From an uncultured Opitutales bacterium (GTDB lineage Bacteria; Verrucomicrobiota; Verrucomicrobiia; Opitutales; UBA953), in the NCBI GenBank assembly GCA_934675585.1, contig CAKUQY010000008.1, forward strand, positions 9,505 through 73,504: a stretch of DNA of 64,000 bases, read 5' to 3'. Both the position numbers and the translations under genes were made by a program. Numbering within the stretch: the first letter of the stretch is position 1; each line of letters opens with the position of its first letter. Below, piece by piece: positions 32,513-42,018 of the stretch. The notes under the pieces are model-generated. The model was not told the DNA's origin, searched no databases, and saw nothing but the letters and a program-made list of their open reading frames with translations.

Positions 32513-33388
32513 ATGGATATCGAAAACCCAACACCAGCCCCCGAGCCAACACCAACACCCGAACCAACACCCGCACCTGCGCCAAGTGCAGACGGCACAA
32601 AAAGCATGCTGTCGCCAAACGCAGGGGGAACACAAAAACACTGGATCGACGACCACGTCGCAGAAGTTAAATCTTTAAACACACTGCGAAAATTTAATTC
32701 TGTCGATGACGCTCTCATCGCCTACGCAAACCTCGAAAAACTCGCAACCACAAAAGGACTGCAAGCCCCATCGCCAGACGACAGCGAAGAATTGCGACAA
32801 ACCTACCTCAACACACGCCGCGGTGGCATCAAAGACGCCAAAGACTACACAATCAAAGCCGAAGCAATGCAAGAATACGGCGTTTCAAATGAAGCATTCG
32901 AAAATCTTCGAAATGACATGTTCGCACTCGGACTTTCCGACAAAGAAGCGTGCGGTGTCATGGAAATGCTCGCAAACTTCCAACTCTACGAAATAGAACA
33001 ATACAAACGCGCAAACGCAGAACAATTTGAAAACTGCAACAACCAATTCAAAAATAAATACGGAAACCAAGCAAGCGAAATCATCAAGGACATTCAAAAC
33101 CTGCTCAAAGAAGAAGCAGGCGAAACACTGTTAAAACAAATTCAAGACACTGGACTTGACAACTCGTTTGAGTTCCTCGAATTCTTAAACAAATTCGTCA
33201 AAAAAACAAAAGACGGCGGAGCCCCACGAAACCACGGAGACACACTCGAATCAAGAGACGCAAAATCTCAACTCCAAACACTCATGCAGTCGCCCGAATA
33301 CAAAAACCCAAACCACCCAAATCACGCCCAAGCACAACTTAAATTCATGAAACTCCTCAACTCAACAAAAATGGAAGACCTTACATAA
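32513..33388 (+). CDS. Capsid scaffolding protein
   Basis: A 291-residue acidic protein with a Pro/Glu/Thr-rich start (PTPAPEPTPTPEPTPAPAP), then a long helical part (LNTLRKFNSVDDALIAYANL, FKNKYGNQASEIIKDIQNLL) and a basic end. The region around KHWIDDHVAEVKSLNTLRKF and VDDALIAYANLEKL matches podovirus scaffold proteins. It normally directs assembly of the capsid, but the capsid gene here is 8.6 kb further on. Its stop overlaps the next start (TAATG). Confidence 0.72.
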   Translation: MDIENPTPAPEPTPTPEPTPAPAPSADGTKSMLSPNAGGTQKHWIDDHVAEVKSLNTLRKFNSVDDALIAYANLEKLATTKGLQAPSPDDSEELRQTYLNTRRGGIKDAKDYTIKAEAMQEYGVSNEAFENLRNDMFALGLSDKEACGVMEMLANFQLYEIEQYKRANAEQFENCNNQFKNKYGNQASEIIKDIQNLLKEEAGETLLKQIQDTGLDNSFEFLEFLNKFVKKTKDGGAPRNHGDTLESRDAKSQLQTLMQSPEYKNPNHPNHAQAQLKFMKLLNSTKMEDLT

Positions 33389-35487
33389 TGAGCTACGCAG
33401 TCGAACGATTATTTGTTCCCGCTGGGGGAACAGGAAAAATTATTTTAACAGGAGACGAATTTAACGAAAGCGAAATTCGTTGGGTGTGTATTCCTGAAAA
33501 CCTCGGCGCACTTTCTGCGTCCGCAGGAGAACTCTCGGCGTGGAAAGGGCTTGGCACACTCACAATTCAAACAGACACTTCCGCGTCGCCTAAAAAAATT
33601 ACACTTACATTCAACGGCGCAACATCCGAGCAATCTTACACCGTGTTTATTTCAAACACCACCAAGATTCTCGCCGCGCCAGAATTCTCTATCGCAAACT
33701 ACCCCGCAAAACAAGTTCTCGAATGCTTAAAATTGCTCGTTTACCGCGTTAATGAACTCAGCGTTGAATCCATGCGCTCGCTAAAAATCCCCGAATTTGA
33801 CGGCGACACCATGGCTCAATTCGTCGCAACAAAAGAACAACGCGCAAACAAAGTAATGGCATTCGACGCTGACGGGAACGCAATCGTCGGTTTTAACGAC
33901 CTATTTGAAATCGTAGATCTCACACGAAAACTCGAAGACGCAGTTTTTCGTTCTGAAACAGCCGCAAAAAAAGCAAAAACCTCAGAAACCAACTCAAAAA
34001 ATTCAGAAACCAACTCAAAAAAATCAGAAACCAACGCGGCAAATTCCGAAACCAACGCAAAAACGTCCGAAACAATTGCTAAAAACTGCGAAACCGAAAT
34101 TCTTTTGAAAGAAGTGCGAATTGACGAAAAGGCAGCAGAATATTTAATTCGGCTCGAAAAATACAAATACGTCGTTCTCTCGCGCGAAGAATACGACAAT
34201 CTCCAAACAAAACAACCCGACACAATTTATTTCGTCAAGGGGAACGTAGATTATTCAGAACTCGTCGAAGAACTCTCAAAATCACAACAAGATATTACCA
34301 ACTACACCGTCGAAATCGCCAATCGTTTAGACCAAGAAATCACCGCACGACAACAAACAATGGAAAGGGTCAACGAACTTGAAGCAGACCTTTCGACTGC
34401 GCTTGTGGACGTAAATGCACTCGAAAACCGAGTCAATGTTCGAGCCGATGCTCTCGAAAAACTCATCAGCGACACAAACGACACTTACACAAGATTTACC
34501 GAATCAGTCGCCCAGGCACTCGTCCTGCTCGATACAACAGCAACCGCCACCCAACAAGGAGTTGTAAAACTCGGTTCATCAAACACTATTAAAAACGGCT
34601 CGCCCATAGGCGTCAATGCTAACGGTCAATTGAGCGTTCCAGTCGCGTCAGCAAACTACGCGGGCGCAGTGCGCATTTGCACCGACACCGTGCAAACAAT
34701 CAACCAATGCGGCTGGACTGGCAAATCGTCAAACGGCGAACTGCTCATACTGAAACCTGCCCTGACGGGAACGGTAATGCGCTTTGGCGCAGTCCGCATC
34801 GCTGACAATCTCGACGATACTAACGCCCACGCCTGTATGACCGCCTCGCAAATTAAATCAACACTTAATGGCTGGGCGCAGTTTTTCGCGATAGACAATA
34901 GCCCATCACCGAACGATATGGGTATTCACGGCAAAGCCCTCTTCGCATCGCAAAATGGCGACAACGGCGGGCTTTACATTGGCGGAAATAAAAACGGAAA
35001 CGTTTCGTGGACACAATGGACGACACGCTACCAGCGCGATAAAATCCGCGTTTATGGAAAGAATGACGGCGTCTACGAAGACTTTTATCTTGAACCAAGC
35101 GACGATCCCGAAAACCAAAAACTCCAAATCGCCCGCCTAAAAGACATTCCAACAATCGACACCACAACTCTCGTCGACCTCACAAGCGACCAGCAAATCA
35201 CGGGAATGAAAACAATCATGGGGAAATGGTTTCGTTTTGCCTTTGATGATGTAGACTTGGAACAAGGCGGCGCTGTCGAAATAAGTGGCTCTCGTGGCGG
35301 GATGTATTTCAAAACTGTTGGCTCGCAATATCTTGCGACAATCAATCTTTTCGGTTTAACCAAAAACGAAATTATCGCTTTCAAATCAGACATTCCCGAC
35401 ATCACGGGCAAAGCAGACCAAACCGCACTCGACGCACTCATCGCCCGCGTTGCCGCCCTCGAAACCGCCTCTCAAAATAGTTTATAG
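33388..35487 (+). CDS. Tail fibre/receptor-binding protein
   Basis: A 699-residue trimer-type fibre. The N-terminal domain (about 1-150) is beta-rich and may attach to the virion. About 195-235 holds 7-residue repeats SETNSKN, SETNSKK, SETNAAN, SETNAKT, as in lambda-type fibre stalks. Next come a coiled-coil stretch and fibre-like modules (SNTIKNGSPIGVNANGQLS, SANYAGAVRICTD, GLYIGGNKNGNVSWTQW). It ends in a coiled coil (LDALIARVAALETASQ). It probably determines host binding. The repeats and modular C-terminus suggest that parts have been exchanged. Confidence 0.75.
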   Translation: MSYAVERLFVPAGGTGKIILTGDEFNESEIRWVCIPENLGALSASAGELSAWKGLGTLTIQTDTSASPKKITLTFNGATSEQSYTVFISNTTKILAAPEFSIANYPAKQVLECLKLLVYRVNELSVESMRSLKIPEFDGDTMAQFVATKEQRANKVMAFDADGNAIVGFNDLFEIVDLTRKLEDAVFRSETAAKKAKTSETNSKNSETNSKKSETNAANSETNAKTSETIAKNCETEILLKEVRIDEKAAEYLIRLEKYKYVVLSREEYDNLQTKQPDTIYFVKGNVDYSELVEELSKSQQDITNYTVEIANRLDQEITARQQTMERVNELEADLSTALVDVNALENRVNVRADALEKLISDTNDTYTRFTESVAQALVLLDTTATATQQGVVKLGSSNTIKNGSPIGVNANGQLSVPVASANYAGAVRICTDTVQTINQCGWTGKSSNGELLILKPALTGTVMRFGAVRIADNLDDTNAHACMTASQIKSTLNGWAQFFAIDNSPSPNDMGIHGKALFASQNGDNGGLYIGGNKNGNVSWTQWTTRYQRDKIRVYGKNDGVYEDFYLEPSDDPENQKLQIARLKDIPTIDTTTLVDLTSDQQITGMKTIMGKWFRFAFDDVDLEQGGAVEISGSRGGMYFKTVGSQYLATINLFGLTKNEIIAFKSDIPDITGKADQTALDALIARVAALETASQNSL

Positions 35488-35578
35488 TTGAAGTTGATTT
35501 TAGTGGGGAGTGTAGAGTGTAGAAAACACTCCCCCGCTAAAACCTCTCCAACAAAACTCTCAACTCTCAACTCCCACT
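35488..35578. repeat. Modular inverted-repeat spacer
   Basis: TAGTGGGGAGTGT pairs with ACACTCCCCCGCTA around a short loop, followed by AACTCTCAACTCTCAACTC. It may act as a terminator after the fibre gene. Confidence 0.6.
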
Positions 35579-36964
35579 ATGCCAGAAAATAATCCAAACG
35601 AATTTTCGTTTCGCTTTAACCAAGAAACAGGAGAATTTATCACAAGCGGAGGTCCGCTCAACTGTCCCAAGGGCGTGTATTATTATGTCAGCGTGGCAGA
35701 CTCTATGACGTTTTGCGGTCCTGCAATGGTGGCATACTCACTAACAGGAAAGGAGGTTGACAACCCCGAAGTGTGGGTGCCAGGAGCGTTTAGTGGCATC
35801 CCGTCCTACGGTGGGTCAAACAACCAAGGTCCAGAAGACCATTCGGGCGGTTGTCGTTGTTGGGACCCCGACACTACATCATCCGAGCCCTCGTCCGAAC
35901 CGTCATCCGAGCCCTCGTCCGAGCCCTCGTCCGAACCGCCATGCGAAGAAGAAACAATCGAAACAGACGGCGAATACTACGAAAAAACAACTCTCCGCTA
36001 CGTATCGGCAGGACACGACGCGCCCGCGTGCATCGATTGGAACGCCGCGGGAACGATTAACGTTGTCGCAAAGTGCGAAGTTTACGAAACGGTGGACAAA
36101 ATGAAAGAAGTCCACGTCCACAGAAAAAAATGCCCGCCCGAAAAAGACATATTTTACACGCGCCAACAAGTCATCGAAAAAGGAAAAGAAAAACACAAGG
36201 GCACAGCAACTCAAAACATAATAATCTCTTACAACCCTGTCAATTATTCTGAATCCGACGAAATCGCAAAAAAGATAATCACCAACGCATTTTTCTCTTT
36301 CCCATCAACAAAATACACATCGTCCAACACGGCAATTGTAAACATTAGTATTTCGCGTGCCTGCGGGGGCGAGCCATCACCTGGACCGACAGGAGCAACC
36401 TACACAATCGTTTACGGCAACTTAACCAATCAATTCCGCACGGGCTATTCAAATCAAGAAGTCAACCCGTCCTGCGTGGACGTAAATTTTCAAGGCTTAC
36501 AAACAATCGTTCTGTCGGCAACAAAAACAACCTACCGCGACACCTTTCAACCTTGGCAAAAAATTAACGACAGCACAGGGAAAGCTGTCGCGTCAGGCAC
36601 AACACTCGTGAGCGGCGGTGAAGTATTTAAAACCGAAACAGTCCGTAAAACAACGCAAAAATGGTTCGCTAAGGGAACGCAAGGTGTTTCGCTCACCTAC
36701 CACGGCGCAACGCTAACCATCGAGCGTTGTGGCGAAACATCCGAGTCATCAACCGAACCACCGCCCGAACCAGGAAAACCAATCCCACCACCCCAAATCC
36801 CACCAATCGATCTACACGGAAAAATTTTTGGGCAAATTTATTATTACGATAGTGCCGTCGACGAATGGAAAGAAATACCCTGCAACGTCGCCTACAAAGA
36901 CGACGCGCCAATCAACGACGTAGAAATCAATCCAGAACAGGGAGCAACCGAAATTATTTTGTAG
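35579..36964 (+). CDS. Virion surface protein candidate with SSEP repeats
   Basis: A 461-residue protein not assignable to a family. The N-terminal domain (1-95) has paired cysteines (LNCPKGVYYY, GGCRCWDPD). Five tandem SSEP units follow (nt 35877-35940, 12-bp units). A large beta-rich middle (about 125-380) has more cysteines, then a second proline-rich linker (SSTEPPPEPGKPIPPPQIPP) and a short C-terminal domain. The layout of domains joined by extended linkers suits an exposed virion decoration or adhesin. It lies between the fibre and the glycosyltransferase-like gene. Confidence 0.45.
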   Translation: MPENNPNEFSFRFNQETGEFITSGGPLNCPKGVYYYVSVADSMTFCGPAMVAYSLTGKEVDNPEVWVPGAFSGIPSYGGSNNQGPEDHSGGCRCWDPDTTSSEPSSEPSSEPSSEPSSEPPCEEETIETDGEYYEKTTLRYVSAGHDAPACIDWNAAGTINVVAKCEVYETVDKMKEVHVHRKKCPPEKDIFYTRQQVIEKGKEKHKGTATQNIIISYNPVNYSESDEIAKKIITNAFFSFPSTKYTSSNTAIVNISISRACGGEPSPGPTGATYTIVYGNLTNQFRTGYSNQEVNPSCVDVNFQGLQTIVLSATKTTYRDTFQPWQKINDSTGKAVASGTTLVSGGEVFKTETVRKTTQKWFAKGTQGVSLTYHGATLTIERCGETSESSTEPPPEPGKPIPPPQIPPIDLHGKIFGQIYYYDSAVDEWKEIPCNVAYKDDAPINDVEINPEQGATEIIL

Positions 36965-36966
36965 CA

Positions 36967-38238
36967 ATGCACGCTTTTGTAATCAACATCGCCAACACTC
37001 GCGAAGTCGCGCTTACTGCACGGGCAATCGCCTGCGTCCTTAAATTTTGGCAACGCGCCGAACAGTCCGAGCCCGCGTTTTTTGTCGGTTGCCATGACGC
37101 GCCTGCATTTGAAGTCGCCAAAGAAAAACTGAAAAAATTTAAACATCTTTATTTGGCAACAACAAAATGGCAAACAAAAGACCTCCACAAAATACAAGCA
37201 TCGTGCAACGCAACAGGCATTTTCACGCTCGCGCCATCTGCTTTACTCGTTAAGCCCGAAGCATTCACACGCATTGCCAACTTGTCGGGAACTTGTTTTA
37301 TGGCTTTCGAGAAAAGCGACTGCGTGCAGTATTTTTCAGCGCGCGGGCTACGCTACTACCACGATGCAGAAACCGACGTTCCCGCAAGAGAATTTTTCGC
37401 AAGCGACAACAAAAAAGGTCTCCCAACTTACGGAACAATCATTCCCGAAACAATGGTCGCGAAAACATTTGCCGAAAGCAACAACGAAAAAACAATCGTC
37501 ATCGACGACAGCGAAAAACTATTCTGCTCCTGTCTAAACGACTTACCACAATGGACAACCAAACAAACGTTCCAGCAAAAAACTTTCGCAGTGCTAATTC
37601 ACACGTTCCCGCCGGACTTTGAGGACGCACAAACCGCAATCAATACATTGCTTTCCAATTGGCACAAAACAAAACAACAAACACCAACCATTTTTATTTC
37701 TGTCGATAAAAAAGACGTTTCCGCTGCAAAAACAGCGTTCCCGCAATGCGAAATCTATCAACGCACAGGCGACGCTGGCGGGCACCTACAAGGGCTCGAA
37801 GCAATCAAATTCGAGCGAGAAGAATTTATCTACCTGCTCTCACTTTTCGATTATGTCATTAAAATGGACTCCGATTGCCGACTCCACAAGCCCGAACTCT
37901 ACACAAGTGCCGCAACACAACTCGGCATCGAGGTTGTCGGGCTAATGCAAGCGCGCGAAAAACTACGTGGCAACGCCGTGCCCTACGGCATTTGCTACCT
38001 CGCCTCGCAAAAACTTAAAGATAAATTATTGTCAATCAGCGACGATGAAATCAAAGCCCTCTGCAATAAAATCAACGGACATGAAGACATCTTCTTTGGC
38101 AAGCTAATGACCCAACACGCACCACAAATGACTTACTGCTCAATCGCACCGCGCTACTATCAGCACCTCAAATTTAAAACACAACAGCCCGAGCCACAAC
38201 ACATACTCACCTGCTACAACTCACGAAAGGATTCTTAA
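36967..38238 (+). CDS. Glycosyltransferase-like protein in the late region
   Basis: A 423-residue protein. The second half has a GT-A-like pattern: KTFAVLIHTFPPDFEDAQTA, TPTIFISVDKKDVSAAKTAF, EEFIYLLSLFDYVIKMDSDC (with a DSD acidic motif near residue 300) and NKINGHEDIFFGKLMTQHAP, which resembles the late acidic/His region of these enzymes. The N-terminal half (about 1-210) has its own alpha/beta pattern and may be a second or degenerate transferase domain. It starts 2 nt after the preceding stop. It may glycosylate the neighbouring surface protein or host sugars. The substrate is unknown. Confidence 0.5.
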   Translation: MHAFVINIANTREVALTARAIACVLKFWQRAEQSEPAFFVGCHDAPAFEVAKEKLKKFKHLYLATTKWQTKDLHKIQASCNATGIFTLAPSALLVKPEAFTRIANLSGTCFMAFEKSDCVQYFSARGLRYYHDAETDVPAREFFASDNKKGLPTYGTIIPETMVAKTFAESNNEKTIVIDDSEKLFCSCLNDLPQWTTKQTFQQKTFAVLIHTFPPDFEDAQTAINTLLSNWHKTKQQTPTIFISVDKKDVSAAKTAFPQCEIYQRTGDAGGHLQGLEAIKFEREEFIYLLSLFDYVIKMDSDCRLHKPELYTSAATQLGIEVVGLMQAREKLRGNAVPYGICYLASQKLKDKLLSISDDEIKALCNKINGHEDIFFGKLMTQHAPQMTYCSIAPRYYQHLKFKTQQPEPQHILTCYNSRKDS

Positions 38239-38239
38239 A

Positions 38240-40732
38240 ATGGCAAAAGAAATTAAACAATTCGCATTTAACGCTGGCTTGTGGGACAGCCGATTAATCA
38301 CTCGAATCGACCTCGACAAATATCGCTACGCCTGCCAAGAGCTTACCAATTTCAACCTCTCTTACACGGGTTCAATCAAACCACGAGAAGGATTTAAAAC
38401 CGTTAGCGTAGCGGCTTTATCAAAAGACACAACAGAAACACTCGAACTTTTAAATGAAAAATCTTGGAATGCCAATTATGACTACGTTGTTTTAAAAACA
38501 AAAATAATTCCTTTTTTTAGCGACATTGAAGATCACATAATCATCGCGCGCTTGCACGAAAATAAAGAAAAAACTTGGAGAGGTGTTGTATATTTTGTCC
38601 ACTCATCAAAAACAGGCAAAGTCTTAAAGCGCGTTTTCTCCACGGTCATAACTTCAACTCAAATTGATAGCTTAAAATCAATTCGCTACGCACAATCAAA
38701 CGACGAATTATACATCACCAGCGATTTTGCAATGCCAATCACAATCACGCGTAATTGGAATGACGAAAACGCCTCGTTCTCTGCCAGATATTTTGAATTT
38801 AAATACCCACCAATCAAAGATTTCCCAATTTCTGCAACAGCCGTTGTAGAAGATAACACCGAATTAGTCACGGGATATCGAAGAAAAAAAATCACAATTA
38901 CAATCCCAGACAGCGAAGTGCGAACATACGAACGCACAATCGTAAACGATTGTGGATTTTTAGCAATTAAAAGCGAAAAAGTTAGACAAATTACGGGAGC
39001 TTTTGACGGAGATGGAAAGGCTGTTTTAGATTCGAAAACATCTCCTTGGAAATTAGGAGAAAAATTCACCGTTAGCCCAGCAATGAGAGCAACGGGGAAA
39101 GTTGTTTTATACACTTCTGGAAAGTGGCAAGGTAAAATGGCGATTGAAGTTTCTTATGACGAAGGAGCAACTTGGACTGTCGCAGCGTCAATTTACGCTC
39201 CCGAAGACGGATCACTTGCCCCGCAAACGTCTATCGACGAAGATACCGTAAACGCACTCGTTCGCGTTCGTCTCATTGAAACAGGCGCTGTCATTCAAGG
39301 ATACAACACCACAAATGGAGAAACTGGCGGAATCACTGGATTAGGTTATTATACCGTCCCAACAAATTTGTGCAAGTGCGAATGGTCATTAACTTGCTAC
39401 GGAGAGCAGGTAGATTGGTTTGAAAAAGAAGGTTCAATTAAAATACCAGCAAATTCAAATACAATTGTAGTTTACACCCCAAAACCCAAAATAGACACAA
39501 ACCCAAGCGGAACGCTGGCAATTAGCGCATTTTCAAAATCAAATCCTCCAAGAGAAGTTGCAATTTCACAACAACGACTTTGGTTTTGTGGAACGAAAGA
39601 AGAACCAAAAACCGTTTGGGGAAGCGAGGTGGACAATCTCGATGTTTTTAAAACGGGAACGAAAGCAACAAGCGGACTTTCTTTCACGCCGTCATCAACA
39701 ACGTATGACGGAGTAAAGTGGTTTAAGCCGATCCGAACAGGTTTTTCTGTCGGCTGTGATAGATCGGAATTGTCTGTTCTCCCATCAGGAGGTAGCGTTA
39801 TTACCGCGTCGTCAATTCAAATGCCAACAGAATCGTCTTGGGGGTGCTACGACGCAGAAGCGGTTGTCGCAGGTGATAAAATTTTCTACGCAAAAGCGGG
39901 CGGGCGCGAACTTATGGCGCAACAATATTCGTTTGAAAACAACGGCTACACATCGTCATCAATGAATCTTTATACGCGCGAATTGTTTGAAAACGACCCC
40001 ATTAAAAAAATCGAATTTTCTCGACTTCCAAACTCATCAATCTACGTTCTTACTGAAAAAGGAAATCTATATCGATTTATTTTCAGCAGCGAAGAAGATA
40101 TTTTTGCTTGGTCAAAAATCGAACTTGGGAAACCCAAAGACTTTTTACTTCGTTGCGACCCAAATTGGAGAGAAACGTCAAACACAATCGAAATCGACGA
40201 CATTTTAATTATTCGAGTTGACGACAAAGATAAATTGTTTATGACGACTCGGGCTGTTTATTTTTACATGGGCGTTAAAAAATATCCATTTTCTTACAGT
40301 CTTCTATCAAATGATTCTGGCGATTATATTGACCATTTTAATTTAATTTATGAAACAGCGCCCGGAAATTACTATCGATTTGTAAATGAAGTTCCTTTTA
40401 TTTCATCATTTAAATCTATGCCACTTATTTACAACGACGAATCTGCCTTCGGTAGAAAATGCGTTCTCTCTGGTGCAGACGTTTACGGGAACATTGCTTG
40501 CGAATTTGATTACTCGTTCGATGGCGGCAAAAATTGGTATCAACACTCTGTTGGATACAATGTCGAGCAAGAAAATAGCTCAATCGTTCGCAACCGCTCG
40601 CTTGGGCAAGCAAAATTACTCAACAATGGCGGATATTCAGATTACGCCGATATTTCAATTAGAATTAACGGCTCTGTGTCAGAAAACGGCGGCGACTTTG
40701 AACTGTTCGGCATCGGTGCCGAAATTGTTTAA
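38240..40732 (+). CDS. Tail nozzle/tube protein B (gp12-like)
   Basis: An 830-residue beta-rich virion protein. It starts QFAFNAGLWDSRLITRIDLD and has NFNLSYTGSIKPREGFK, as is typical of podovirus nozzle proteins. The middle contains REVAISQQRLWFCGTKEEPK followed by TVWGSEVDNLDVF, the family signature. It closes the tail tip with the tube protein at 47107. It is the last gene before an inverted accessory operon and a 190-nt inverted-repeat spacer, so the late transcript probably ends or pauses here. Confidence 0.78.
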   Translation: MAKEIKQFAFNAGLWDSRLITRIDLDKYRYACQELTNFNLSYTGSIKPREGFKTVSVAALSKDTTETLELLNEKSWNANYDYVVLKTKIIPFFSDIEDHIIIARLHENKEKTWRGVVYFVHSSKTGKVLKRVFSTVITSTQIDSLKSIRYAQSNDELYITSDFAMPITITRNWNDENASFSARYFEFKYPPIKDFPISATAVVEDNTELVTGYRRKKITITIPDSEVRTYERTIVNDCGFLAIKSEKVRQITGAFDGDGKAVLDSKTSPWKLGEKFTVSPAMRATGKVVLYTSGKWQGKMAIEVSYDEGATWTVAASIYAPEDGSLAPQTSIDEDTVNALVRVRLIETGAVIQGYNTTNGETGGITGLGYYTVPTNLCKCEWSLTCYGEQVDWFEKEGSIKIPANSNTIVVYTPKPKIDTNPSGTLAISAFSKSNPPREVAISQQRLWFCGTKEEPKTVWGSEVDNLDVFKTGTKATSGLSFTPSSTTYDGVKWFKPIRTGFSVGCDRSELSVLPSGGSVITASSIQMPTESSWGCYDAEAVVAGDKIFYAKAGGRELMAQQYSFENNGYTSSSMNLYTRELFENDPIKKIEFSRLPNSSIYVLTEKGNLYRFIFSSEEDIFAWSKIELGKPKDFLLRCDPNWRETSNTIEIDDILIIRVDDKDKLFMTTRAVYFYMGVKKYPFSYSLLSNDSGDYIDHFNLIYETAPGNYYRFVNEVPFISSFKSMPLIYNDESAFGRKCVLSGADVYGNIACEFDYSFDGGKNWYQHSVGYNVEQENSSIVRNRSLGQAKLLNNGGYSDYADISIRINGSVSENGGDFELFGIGAEIV

Positions 40733-40923
40733 GAGAGATTAGAGCTTAGAGCTTAGGGCTTATAGTTTATAGTTGATAATTGAGAGTTGAGAGTTGATTT
40801 TAGTGTGGAGTGTAGAGTGAGGAGTGAGGAGAACTCTACTCCCCACTCCCCACTCTACACTCCCCACCATTCGTGTAATTCGTTGATAAATCAATCTTTA
40901 AGCCATAAGCCCTAAGCTCTCCA
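40733..40923. repeat. 190-nt nested inverted-repeat spacer between convergent genes
   Basis: The outer arms GAGCTTAGGGCTTATA (40742-40762 region) and TAAGCCCTAAGCTC (40900-40920 region) are complementary. Inner arms of iterated GGAGTGTAGAGTGAGGAG and CTCCCCACTCTACACTCC form a further long stem. It can fold almost end to end and may terminate both converging transcripts. Confidence 0.65.
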
Positions 40924-41529
40924 CTACCAACTAAAAACAAAATCAAGCAATTTAGGAAGTAGCCAACCTAAAAAGAGTAAGCAGAGTGCCCAACACACAG
41001 ATTTTATTTTTTGAACACGACTTTTTCCGTTTGCCGAAACGATTTTTTTGGACGCAAGCTCTTTGTTAAAATGATCTGCGATTGGCAGTAATTTTTTCCA
41101 TTCGTCAAACGCCAAATTCCAAGAATTCAAATCAGTAGCGTCTGAAAGGTTCTCAAACCTTCTTGCCCTTATCGAAATTTCTTTAGCCTCATTCCACGAT
41201 TTCGTTATAGCCGAATGGAACTCACCGTTATCCACATTTGAATAGCGATCGTCCATTAGTCGATTGTGTTTCTGACGAATGTCTTCAAGGATTAATTTAA
41301 AAGCGTCAAACGTTGCACGTTTTAAATGCCCTGCAACGCGCTCGAAATCTGCGTCTGGAACTTCATTAACGCTATTAACATCAGGACGCATCAAATGATC
41401 AAAAGCAGCAGCAACTTCCGTGTGCAATTCTTGGGCGACTTGTCCTTCTACTACAAAACGATCGTAAAGAGGACGGTATTCCTCTTTGTAAAACGCCCGT
41501 AAATCTCTAAAACTTTTAGGTTTAGACAT
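40924..41529 (-). CDS. Accessory (moron) membrane-anchored protein
   Basis: A 201-residue helical protein ending in one membrane segment (VCWALCLLFLGWLLPKLLDF). The N-terminal helical region (FRDLRAFYKEEYRPLYDRFV, EGQVAQELHTEVAAAFDHL) resembles a widespread family of small phage- and plasmid-borne proteins of unknown function with C-terminal anchors. It is encoded against the late genes with its own promoter (41753-41781), as expected of genes expressed in the lysogen. A role in superinfection exclusion or defence is plausible but unproven. Confidence 0.5.
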   Translation of the reverse strand: MSKPKSFRDLRAFYKEEYRPLYDRFVVEGQVAQELHTEVAAAFDHLMRPDVNSVNEVPDADFERVAGHLKRATFDAFKLILEDIRQKHNRLMDDRYSNVDNGEFHSAITKSWNEAKEISIRARRFENLSDATDLNSWNLAFDEWKKLLPIADHFNKELASKKIVSANGKSRVQKIKSVCWALCLLFLGWLLPKLLDFVFSW

Positions 41530-41734
41530 TGCTCAGTAAACGATTTATGAAAAATACAAGACGCTGCCAAAAAGAAACTTTCAACGCCTTTTGAAAACGG
41601 CGCTCAACCTCTTCGTGAGATACCATATTATGTTGCACAGAGCCGCGACCAATTAAAGGGTAAGCAGAGTAAATCGTAATAGATTTTCCCAACTTTTTCT
41701 CTACTTGCAAACGATTTTCAAAAATAGTTTTCAT
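41522..41734 (-). CDS. Accessory (moron) small protein
   Basis: A 70-residue protein with a basic start (MKTIFENRLQVEKKLGKSIT), a central polar part (GRGSVQHNMVSHEEVERRFQ) and a hydrophobic C-terminus (FWQRLVFFINRLL). An AGGAGA ribosome site lies 7 nt before the ATG at 41734, which excludes an in-frame start 18 nt upstream. Its end overlaps the next gene by 8 nt. It forms a two-gene operon with the membrane-anchored protein. Function unknown. Confidence 0.55.
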   Translation of the reverse strand: MKTIFENRLQVEKKLGKSITIYSAYPLIGRGSVQHNMVSHEEVERRFQKALKVSFWQRLVFFINRLLSNV

Positions 41735-41752
41735 ACAAGGTCTCCTAAACAT

Positions 41753-41781
41753 ATCTTGCGTTAATGATGTGAAAAAGTCAA
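41753..41781 (-). promoter_or_regulatory. Promoter of the accessory operon
   Basis: On the minus strand: TTGACT (41781-41776), a 17-nt spacer, then CAAGAT (41758-41753). A short leader with AGGAGA leads to the ATG at 41734. The spacing is ideal for a sigma-70-type promoter, so lysogen expression is likely. Confidence 0.6.
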
Positions 41782-41845
41782 GAGTATTTTAAAACGTTTT
41801 AAAACAAAATAAAATATTTTAAAACGATTGAGAATTTAAACACGA

Positions 41846-41876
41846 TTGACTTGATGTTAAATTATATTCAAGTCAA
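41846..41876. repeat. 9-bp-arm palindrome upstream of the capsid gene
   Basis: TTGACTTGA and TCAAGTCAA flank a 13-nt AT-rich centre containing a TATAAT-like box on the minus strand. Without a T-run it is more likely an operator than a terminator. It lies between the divergent accessory operon and the capsid gene. Confidence 0.5.
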
Positions 41877-42018
41877 GCACGCGACAGCGTTTTACTGCTC
41901 GACAATCTTCATCGAAGACCGGTCAAAGAACGATTTTTAGCGTTGTAATATTAGCCCAGCAATCTTGCTGACAAGCCAATTTGGCGAAACATCACTAACA
42001 ATTATTACAAACTTAAAA

